Notes under the pieces: generated by a model | What the model was told of the DNA's origin: nothing | The model's database searches: none | Seen by the model: the letters and a program-made list of their open reading frames with translations, nothing else | Translations under genes and position numbers: made by a program | Shown here: piece after piece, positions 13,001-24,700 of the stretch | Numbering within the stretch: the stretch's first letter is position 1 | How the letters are laid out: the number at the start of each line of letters is the position of its first letter | Assembly: GCF_001039355.2 (NCBI RefSeq) | Contig: NW_019775597.1 | Coordinates: forward strand, 98,450-160,449 | Direction of reading: 5' to 3' | From: Lingula anatina | Lineage: Eukaryota > Brachiopoda > Lingulata > Lingulida > Lingulidae | Length of the DNA: 62,000 bases

Positions 13001-13103
13001 CGTGTGTGTTTGTGATTTATCAATTAAAATATCACATTTACCTTGAGAAGCGATAAATGCACGTGGTCTCTTATATCCCTGAAATTAGAAAGTTACAGTT
13101 GTT

Positions 13104-13169
<66 letters not shown>

Positions 13170-16100
13170 TTCCTGATGACAGACAATTAAGGCATAATAA
13201 ATTAAATTAATTATTGAATTACATAAACAATTAAGGCATTTTGTTTTGGGTCATGTGTCATCTGTGTATTTTTAAGTAGCTTGAGCATATAATCACGCGT
13301 GGAACAGTAGGATAAATAACATACAGTGTGTTATAGTAAACTTACATCAATATAGTTTGCGTTGACGTAGTCAGAGTTGGGATCACCTTGCAAAAGATCC
13401 AGTACAACTCGGCTATGGTCGTCTGATGGAAAATAAGAAATCGTTATAAAATCATATCATTATAATCACAGTTTTAGCTAAATACAAACGTGCTTAGAAG
13501 GATAACCGCTGTTCATTTTGGGCAGAAAAATGGATTTTCCTAGGGTAAACGACAATTTCCTTAAGTTATGAAGCTATCTATAGTTAAAACAAATTATTTG
13601 ATGGCTTACATGGCATAATGTTCTGGAACCTGTTCTTTAGTTTGTTCTCTCGCTTTTGGCCGGCTTCACAAGGCCAAATAAATATGGTGGGGAATTTCTG
13701 AAAAAAAGGTTATAATGGTTTTCTTTAACATTTGTACATGCCGTGAACTGCTATTAGAATGCAGACACTCCATTTTCTTTTCTAAATTTATATTGTTCGA
13801 CCACAGGTACGAAAAACGAGACACGACACAATTTAAACGTATAACATCAATCGAAAAACTTTTTTGTACCTGAGAGATTCACTTATTTTCTCATATCTTG
13901 ACGCATATCAAAGATGCACCAGTCCAACTGAAAACATTGAATGCAGCCACACACATACAGTACCTGGTATTCAGCCTTAAGAACATCTCTGGTTTTCAAT
14001 TTCATGACCTCAAAAATGTCCTCTACGGGGATTTCTGTGCTTTGATCAATATTGCCATAGAGATGCTCGTCGTCGGCGTTTTCATACATATTTTCTCTCG
14101 GCAATTCTTCTACAAGTTCATCTGAAGCTATAAAAGTTAAATCAGAGATACATGTATTTTGGGTTTCCCTTGGAAGGCAGTATTTGTGTACTTACAACGC
14201 ATATTTACTATTTAATATATTACCTTCTTTTCCTTGCAGTTCGGAAAAGGCGTCAATTCCATTTGATTCGTTACGGCGCTGCCTTCTGCAAGATATATAT
14301 GACAGTGAGATTTGGAAATGGTTCCGATTCTCATGTAAAAAAAAAAGGAATTGAAATAATGAAAATGTCTGTATACCTCTTACTTGTACATGTAGTTGTT
14401 ATACACTGTGAATATATGGTACATGTACCGGTAAACGTATCTACTAAGTTTGACCACTCGGTAAGTTGCACTTTTGTTGGCTACGCAAATACCCATGCAT
14501 CCATGCATAATTTCACTTACATTTGCTTAAGTAATCGTGTATATGAATATAAATTTACCTTTTGTATATGACAACAACGACCACAACTACCGCCACCAGA
14601 ACCAGAACCCCCAACACACCTCCTGATACAGCACCACCATTTATACCTGTGACAGGGACAGAAGTGGGTAGGAAGAAAGGAGGCATTATATACACGAAGG
14701 AAAACAGCATAATTTGAGTTGGAAACTTTCGCATTTTAAATAAAACGCCAGTAATATATAAGAGAAAAATTAAAATTTGATTCTTAAACATAAACGAATA
14801 ATTTTGCATATTGTGTACTGTAGCACATTGCATCGCAAAATGTCTCATGTACATGTACAAATGTAGCTACATGTATAATACTGACTGTACAGTTCATTCT
14901 GAATTGAGACGTCTTTTTCCATACTCGTTGTTGCCCGAATTAGATCACTATACTCGCCATAGCCGACAGCAGTTTTGGCACGTATCTACAAATACAATAA
15001 TGCTCAGGATGAAAAATACCAGTACATGGAGGACTGAGGAGTAGACTTACATTGTACAGTGCAATGCCACCCAAAACGTTTTTTTTTTTTTTTTCATAAA
15101 ATACATTGGAAGCTTCATGACAATACGGCGGTGATTCTGTGTGAAATATACTTACTCGAATCATGTACGTGGAATTGAACTGCAAATTGCCTATTATTTT
15201 ACTAGTAATATCTGCACCAGTCACTGTTTCTTCCCACTGGCCGGGTTGTTGAAAGTAGGATATCTGGTAACTGACGATAACGCCACCTGGAGGGGAAGGG
15301 GCACGCCATGTTATCTCTATGGAGCTATATCCAGTAGATGTTACATTTGGGGCCTTCATCTTTGGTGGAACTGTAACATAAAATAATTATATTTTGCAAA
15401 AAATCTCCATCAGTTCATTTTCTGAAAATAGTGATTAATAAGCTCATGGTAATTATATTTAAGAGAAAATATAACATTTTTTCTTGAAAAATGAAATAAG
15501 CAATACCGGCCGGGGAGTTTTTAACATGATGATATTTTCAAGAAATTTATAACAGGGGCGTAACCAGGCATACGCACGGATGCACTGTGCGTACAATTTT
15601 TTGAGCCAACCATGATATTATTCTCCATAAATTCAGTGTATTTTTCACGAAATATAATCGTATCTGTGAATTTTCAAAATCTGTGCGTACGATTTTAAAA
15701 GGTCTGGTTACGCCCCTGTATAACTAATTGAAAAACTTACCCCCTTCAGCTGTAGTATGAGTCACTGTCACTGGTGGTCCTACCAGGTGTAAGTTGTTAA
15801 CTGCTGTCAGGTAGATGGTGTATTTACTATATGTTGTGAGGTTGGTTATGGTTATCAGCTGTGTTTCGTTGACATGCAGCACGTCTGTTGTACCATTGTT
15901 GAATTCTCCTTCATATCGCACGGTTAATTTTCCAAACCCGTCGCATCTATGGACCTCTTGATTCATCCCCTAAAATTAATGGATAGTTTTTAATTGTCTT
16001 GAATAGTATCGATATGTGCATGAGGTCCTGCATGTGGAAAACGCCAAAATGAACGCAAAATATGTACAGGACACGTATAGGTTTTTAATCGATTTATATC

Positions 16101-19100
16101 ATCTTTATTTTGAGGGTCGGCTAAAATATAATGGCACAATCACAATTGGTGACATCCTCTTTAACCATACTGTAAGTTAATGCAATTTGAAGAAAAATAA
16201 TCACGTATTATAAATTTTCTGTGCAAGTATTTCTGGTACACCTGAATAACTTTCTCAGATGACCGTTTTCATGCAAAAATAAATAAATAAATAATAATAA
16301 CTTGCAAACAAAACACATTGTAACCAACTATTGAAGTAGCACAAAACTTGACCTTCTATACACTTTACTTCAGTTGCTATACCGCACACACGTGTGTGCA
16401 GAGTGTATCGTTCAATACGGTACACTTACCGTCGTTTCTATTTCCATGTATGTAGATTTTTTTGATGAGGTAACATAAGAGTTGACAATTGGATTGGGAG
16501 GTGCCACGGGTTCTGAAAATAATGATAATCCGTAGTGACGGAATAAATGTATTATTTTGGTCTATTATACCTGTATGTTACATAAAAATAATCTTATCAG
16601 CTGCAAGTAAATTTGAAACCATCTTACCTCCACATGTTCTTGAAGTGGTTGTCGGGCTGGGAACACCATGATATCCAGCATTATTCTTTATAGTTACACT
16701 GACATTATATTTTGTGTAATGAGAAAGATGTTTGATTGTGGCTGTACGATTTTCTGATGATATTGTCACATTGCTGGGTTGGCCACCCTGTCGCCATGCT
16801 CTAATGACGTAGCTGTGAACACTACCAACCCCAGAGCCGGTCTGGGACGACCACTTTTGCCAATTTATGGTGAGTGAATCCTGAGTCCTTGATAACACAT
16901 CCGGTGCTTTGGTTAGATATGGGAGTAATGATGTGTCTGCAAAATAAAATTAACACATGGCGAGAAAAAACGATCCAAGAATGGTATTTTAGTTTATTAA
17001 AATTCATATTGACAATACAATACAGGTATGTCAATTTAAACCATTGAAAGGCAAGTGCGGAATGCACATATTAAGTGCTATAGTTAAAACACAAGGCGCC
17101 CACTGTATGCTACTTACAAGAGTGCAATAAGCCTTTTGACGCCAGATGACTAGCTGTTGACATATTTTGTTTACTTAAAAGATTGTTCCCCAGTAAACAA
17201 AAATAATACCGGAGAGCGAGCACTTCAGGAAACAAAAGAAGTCAACATCTACACATGTGTTAAGCCTCTCTCCTGGTCCTCAAGTCAAATTCGGTCTCTT
17301 GTTCTAAACTGTTTACAAGAAGCTCTATTCTGGTCGTACACCTGTAAATGTCCATCATGACGTATTCAAACGTGTTCCCCAAAAGTGTCCTTGGCTGATT
17401 CTGTTATGTTCTCAAATTTTTCAGGTTAAAAACTTTTAGACACTACCAAAAAACGTATGTTAACTGAAAAACTTAGAAAGAAATGCATTACAATTATTTA
17501 AATTCGTATTGTATTTGCTATAATATATTCTCACATTTTTAAAGAACAAAGTTTTGCTGCGTGACTGCCTTTAGGATGCTTAATACTACTACAATATTTA
17601 TATGGCATGCTCTGCATCATGTGTTCAAGACATTATAATTCGTGGGTGATTGTGTGTGTGGGGGGGGGGGGGGGGGGACTCACTCGCTGTCATGATGGAC
17701 ATGATGGTGCGTCTCAAACCTGTTAACTTCATGACCCTTAAAAACACCGCTACAGATGTAGACACTCTAACCCAAAAATATTATGTTCAATGTTAAAAAA
17801 CTTTTAACAAAAAGTGAAAATGTGAGCCACACATATTTATTTTAATATCGGCATAAATATATGACATGTTCCATTGTTTTCTCTGGTTTATGTTATTGTA
17901 CATGTACCCTCTAACAGGGAAAGCAGCCAACAGTTACATGTATTAAAAGTGATATGAAACACTAATAAAACGTTATGTAAACCGTGAGCGTCGGTAACGT
18001 GACTCAAACGTTCACTTTCTGAAGGAATGATTCCCCGGAGTAAAGTTGAGATAAGTTAATTTACGCTCTCATCTTTCATATTAAAGAAATGAGTATTTAT
18101 TATAAGAGGTCAGGGTGGGAGGAGCATAAGAGAAAGCGAGTTATAAGCAACATACCAGGGAATACCCTGCAATTTATCAATTTATCTTTTTCAATTTATG
18201 CCGAGAAGTATCACCTTATGCCCCTATTTCACACAGACCACGAATCCCACGAATGGCCATGAATTGACAAATTTCACGATTCGTGGTTGAATCGTAATCA
18301 GTTCGTGAAGTTCTTAACAGATTCGTATATATTCGTAGTCAGTTCTTGCATTTCTTGACCATCAGGAATTGATGGCAAAAACTTTGATGCCCCTATTTCA
18401 CACAGACCACGTATCCCACGAATCGCCAGGAATTGAAAATTTCAGGATTCGTGGTTGAATCGTAATCAGTTCGTGAAGTTCTTAACAGATTCGTATATAA
18501 TCGTAGTCAGTTCTTGCAATTCGTGATCAATCGGGAATTCGTGGCAAAAATTTTGAGCTGTTCAAAGTTGTGGCCACGAACTCCCGATTCCAAAAAATTG
18601 TAGTGAATTTCTGGACAATATTCGTGCGATTCCAGCCGAATCCCTCGAATATTCGTTACACTATCGCACCTGTATCGTAACTGAATCGTAGAGCGTGTCA
18701 AATTAGACCAGAAAATTGTCAAAATCTCACGATTCCAGCCGAATCCCACGAATATTCGTAACACTATCGTACCTGTATCGTAACTGAATCGTGAGCGTGT
18801 CAAATTAGACCAGAAAATTGGCAAAATCTTACGAATCCTCACGAATCCTGAAATTTGTCAATTCCTGGCGATTCGTGGGATTCGTGGTCTGTGTAAAATA
18901 GGGGCCTTACCCGTCGATCTCGCGAATACTTCACATGGCCGTTTAAACAAAAAAAATGGTTTTTAATAACACACCGAACGTCATACACTGTATTAGAATG
19001 TTTCCGTATAAAAACTATATACCAAAGAAAATAATTTAGAGGCCAAAAGAGGGACAGCCAAGGGCACGTTTCGGTATGACTATTAAAAACTGTAGGTTTA

Positions 19101-21696
19101 GTATAAAGTCTATCAATAAACACACAAATTCATACAGTATGACGCAGCTGACCATGTGCGGATTTGATTGACGGAGCTAATTTAATTGTTCGAAGGCTTT
19201 AACCAAACCGTATATTCTATTTTGAGCCTTTTATCTCTTATGCAAGTATTATGTTATGAAATAACTTAAATTAAAAAGTTTTCAAGATGAGCCTTTCTAT
19301 TGATATACTTTATCATGTTTTTTGATTATCTAGCTTGGTCGGTTAAGAAGATATATTAGAAAATAATTTAGAGGCCAAAAGAGAGACAGCCAAGGACACG
19401 TTTCGGTATGACTATTAAAAACTGTAGGTTTAATATAAACAGTCTATCAATATACACACAAACTCATACAGTATGACGCCGCTGACCATGTGCGGATTTG
19501 ATTGACGGAGCAGGTTTACATATATGGCGCATACCCATAGATAAAGAGTTTTTACTGTTGCATTTGGGCCATGGAGCCAATCCAAGGCAAAACAAAAATA
19601 TTCAAAGTTAAATGTACATCTAATTTAATTGTTCGAAGGCTTTTGCCAAACCGTATATTCTATTTTGCGCCTTTTATCTCTTATGCAAGTATTATATTAT
19701 GAAATAACTATCTTAAATTAAAAAGTTTTCAAGTTGAGCCTTTCTATTGATGTACTTTATCATGTTTCGTGATTATCTAGCTTGGTCGGTTAAGAAGATA
19801 TATAACCCAACTAGCCTGTTGATCTCGCGAATCAACCAAATGAGCGTAAACTGGGTTGCTAAACTGCAAGTAGGCCTAATTAACCCCCTCCACTCCCCCG
19901 AACGTCATGCTGGCAGGTTTGCAAATGAAGGCTATACCGCAGAAAAAGTTTGGGGCCCAAAAGAGAGCCAGCTAAGGACACGTTTGGGGAACACGTTTGT
20001 ACACGTCATGATGGACATTTACAGGCGTAGGACCAGAGCAGAGCCTCTTGTAAACAGTTTAGAACCAAGGGACCGAATTTGATTTGAGGACCAGAGGAGA
20101 GGCTTAACACACGCCTACCCCGGTAGCTGAAAAGGGCTTATTATATCAAGGCGCAGTCGAAAATACACTCGTGTGGTAACTAGTACATAAATATGCCAGA
20201 TAACTGGCGACTTAAATCAAAAGGAAGAAAAGCCATAAAATTTTGTCACAGTCCGTGACTGTCACATACCCACTTGACATGTTCCATTATGTCCCTGCCA
20301 GCCTTCAGCACAGCCAGATGTACAGACTCCATACACGGGATGACACTGTTCATTGGTATTTCTACAGTTACAACGGTTTCTGCATTCAGGACCAAGGTTT
20401 TTATTTGTACATTCTGAAAATAACATGAAGCCCAGAGACCAATCATTTGTAAAGAACGCTTTACTTTATCAGTAGTTTTAATTTGACTACAAAAATATTA
20501 ATTGCATGTCCAGGAGGCAAATAAAGTTTTCGAAAAACCAAACACCAATGCAACCATACGTTTTGTATATAAACATTTACTTTTGTAATCGTCAATAAAC
20601 ATAAATATTATGATACAACAGTACAACAATATCTATAATTGATAAAACGGGTCACTTGTGTAATGATGATAAATACAAAAATCGCCAACAATTTACAGAA
20701 ATCACATCGATGAGCCAGTTATATGATCAAAGCTTTATATTCTACTTAAGAAGAGTAGATATTTCGTGCCAAGTAGAAACACGATAGTCATTTTAGAAAT
20801 ATTTCACTTCTATATCCATTTGTAAATGTATATAACTCGTGTAACAATTACCTTTGTATCTGTACCCTTTAATAGTAACTTCACAGAGTATTAAAGGGGC
20901 TTCGTGCTCCAGCTGCACAATCACGACTTGACCAATATGTGGAACTTGACATGACAATTCTACACTACCACCACGAGGTACTTGGGGAACATATGTCGCA
21001 CACACGTCTTTGCTGCTGGTATCTGTGATGTTACGTGTCTTTACTGATAAGTTTTTTAAGTGCTTGCCGGCTGGAAGTTTAGAAAGATATAGGTCAAACT
21101 TAGAAAGTGGGGATATCCGTCCACTAAGACCCAGAAGCGATACATAAACGGTGATTATTGTACACTAAACTGTGACTTTGATAAACACAATAATGCATAC
21201 ACGGATGAACTGGTCGAAGAAAAACTACAAGATATAGGAACAACAGTTGTAGCTATTTTAATCGTCTTTTGAAAAGAGAAATAGGAGCGCTAGATATGAT
21301 GAAAATGAAGGAGGCGGAAGCGGTTAGTGTTCCTCTCTTTCGGGCACCCTTTCCCTGTCCCTTCCAAAATAATAATAATAATGCTTATAATTATAATTTT
21401 CATCAGAACTCAAATACAGCTTGTTTTTATATCATTTATTGTATATGTTAATATTATTGAGGAAAATTAATTTAATGTTTTGACAACATCCACTACGTTC
21501 TTAGCGTGTTATAAATTCTGAAAATGTTTTTTTCTTATATATGATTTTAAGTTGGAAATGACATGTTCTACTTCAGTAATGTAAACACACACACACACAT
21601 ACACACACACACACACACATTAATGACAGAGAGTTAGACGTGGTATCGAAACTAAAAACAAATCATTCCAAATTATGCGAAAGTAAAACATTAATC

Positions 21697-21736
<40 letters not shown>

Positions 21737-24700
21737 TCCTTAAAAAGATAAATTCTTTTGGTAAGAGAAATTTCTGACAAAGAAATCACAAACTATTGAG
21801 AATTCCCATATACTATGCCCAATACTCCGACTAACCCTAGCCTGTACCAGGGAATTATATCATCCGATATAATTCCCTGCCTGTACTTATCATATTGGAC
21901 CCCTGACTTTCATTTCTAGGACGTGGCATTCCTGTCACGCCGGCAATAACTAATAACTCCTTGGTTAAAATGTATAAATTGCATCGAAAAGACAAAGAGT
22001 TATGATTTGTGTTGACAACTTACGAAAATTTGGCATATTTAATGTGGTTTGTGGCATCAATAGGCCTATTTCTTAATTTTAACTTCTTTTCGCAAAATCT
22101 ATAAACAGAAATTACAGTGGAAATAGCTTAAAATGATACCGAGGGACATCCTACGGACTACTGTTATACAATGTATGTAGGAACAGGGCAGGTCGAGCCC
22201 GACAAACTGTACCTGCTGCATTTTGGAAGGGAAGAGCACTGTATAACACTTGTAATAATTGGCCAAAATTAACATGGCGACCCGCTCTCAGCTGCACGAA
22301 ATTTTTGTTCGTCGCCTGAATGATTGATACAATCGGCTACATTATAGTCTTCGCGGAAGGCCGACAGGCAGGGGAGTATGTTTATAAGATATATACACCG
22401 TCTCTTTGAGGTTAACAATAAAATTAGTAAAATTGCAAACTTAAACTCTAGTTTCGCAAACCGTGATAAGATTCGCTAGGCATGAATCAAAATCATAAAT
22501 ATACATTTCCTGCTAGCATGGATTCAAGTAAAGGAAAGAGCTTTCGAATGACCCACGCTAAAACTTGCTGCACCTTATCACTTCCCATGTGTAACAACAA
22601 CTCCACCGACCGATCCGTGACGATAACACACTGATATCCTACCCGTACTGAACAGTTCACACAAAATCATGCTACGCGTGACATCGTACCTACAATAAAT
22701 ATATTATTTATCATTTACTAATTAGTTAATTGATTAATAATTTCTCAGCATCAAGTGAATGCTCTCCCCGACAGTTTCTCAAAATTTTCTAAAAACCTGT
22801 CCGCTTCTTTTTCCACAATGTTGCTACATGTACCCTGTATGAGACAAACAGACTAACAGACAAACAGACAAATGATAGACAAAAAGACAAGCGTAAATAA
22901 AACATAATCGTTTCGGTGGTGTTTGATAATAATACCCGGTATAACATTCAACTCATCAGATAAATGTATCCGTCTGGAAATCGAATAGCAAAAACTGCAG
23001 TAAGGAAGTCTGGCGTAGATAAACGATACTTTATGGCGATTCTCTGATTACCCATTGATATTAAATCATGTGCCCATATTGCAGTGTATTCACGAAAGCA
23101 TGTGCATGTACATGAAGCATATCGGATAACTATGACAACATATAGGGGAGACCGGGGCTAGTTGGACCCCGGGGTAAGTTTGCCCCCCATCAATTTGTGA
23201 AAAAGGGGTAAAAATTGATCACATCATTTAGTAAAGTGGCCGTATCCAATAGTGCTAAGAAACGTCGGTCGCAAAGAAGTTTTATTTACCGTGTAGGTTG
23301 TGAGTCCAAATGAAAGAATTTAGCATCTTAAAGTAACTTTATTAAAGAGACTTTAAAATATATTTTCACAAGCTTTTGATGGAATATAGTATAAATGTAT
23401 AGGGCATCAAACTGAAGCTCAATGTTTCATCATCGTTGTTCATTCTAGCACCATAAATGGCTGCAATCCTTTAAAATTAAAAATGTGCATCCGGGGCTAG
23501 TTGGCCCCATGACTCAGGGCAAGTTGGACCCTCATATTGACCATAATTCTTTGCGCGCAACAGAGCTACAGACCATTGTTGAAACAACCTCAATGGTTTG
23601 TTAATTAATTACCAGTTCAAAACTGAATTTGTTAGTTTCCTTTAAAACAAAAAATTATTATTCCCCGTGGCGGGGCAAGTTGGCTCTCCTGACGTCAATT
23701 GCATTTTTTGTCAAATTGTGAGCCATCTGGCATTACAATTTAAAAATAATGACGTTGCAGACATAGCTTAGTACATGGGGCTTACTTTCAAACCGGATTT
23801 GTTACTTTAACTCATTCCTAGTTGGCTCTACAAAGCCAAAAGTGTCTAACTGGGCCAACTAGCCCCAGTCTCCCCTACTTGTTTGTATCTACATGTAGTA
23901 AACCATCATCAGCACAGGTACATAAAGCACTATCCGTGTATCCTTAAGCATTTGTATTTACAGCACGCACGCATACACGCACACATGCATACACATACAC
24001 TTATGGGGATGTTAAAACCAGCATAGTGGTCTCTAATGATAAAAAGAAACATATTCCAAGACGCATACTTACAGTCAACGCCAACACCTCTGTTAAATAG
24101 CGTTACACTGTAAACCACGTACTGCTGGCCCAGGTCTACCCGCCACCAGGGGTATGGTGTTAAATCTGTGTGAGAGCACGACCCTGCATTGAAATCTGCG
24201 TTAACATTCCCGTCTACAGTACGACTTGGTACTCCACCTGCAATAACCGCTACGTCGCTTTGCTCTGCTGTTCTTCCAATGGCCACATTATCTAAAACAT
24301 GTTATTTGGTCTCAATTTTTTCGCTATCAATGAGTTAATACATGTTGATAAATCGATGATATTCATTTTCTTTGCGTCATCCTCGTCATATTCATGAACT
24401 ATATAATAAACGTATAAAAAAACATAGTGGCATGATACTTTTAACTGTGTAACTGTGTACATCCATACGATTATTAGGGCCTATTGTACAAACTGGATTA
24501 AAAGTTGATTAAAAACAAAATATGTATTGCCGTTTGTTAACCTCAGAAAACGGTTTAAAACTACGATTTACTGGATTGTATACAAATCGAAGAGTCTCTT
24601 TTACTTTTCCAACCTAAAATCATTTTGATAATTTCTTTTCCACAAAAGTCAACTTACATGGGTACGTGTAGCCCCTAACGACGATTTCACACAACCGAAA

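Larger units (their letters stand above)
17126..20143. mobile_element. ~3-kb terminal-inverted-repeat element in intron 7 of gene C, with nested insertion
   Basis: The left end (AATAAGCC.. and the block 17240-17400) is inverted relative to the right end (19970-20140): the shared block includes TTAAGCCTCTC, CTGGTCCTCAA, CTAAACTGTTTACAAGA and TGTAAATGTCCATCATGACG. The arms are about 300 bases with scattered differences. Inside are a nested TTA-flanked MITE (18219-18906), a tandem duplication (19026-19805), and a poly-G tract (17660-17677). No transposase was recognised. Confidence 0.7.
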
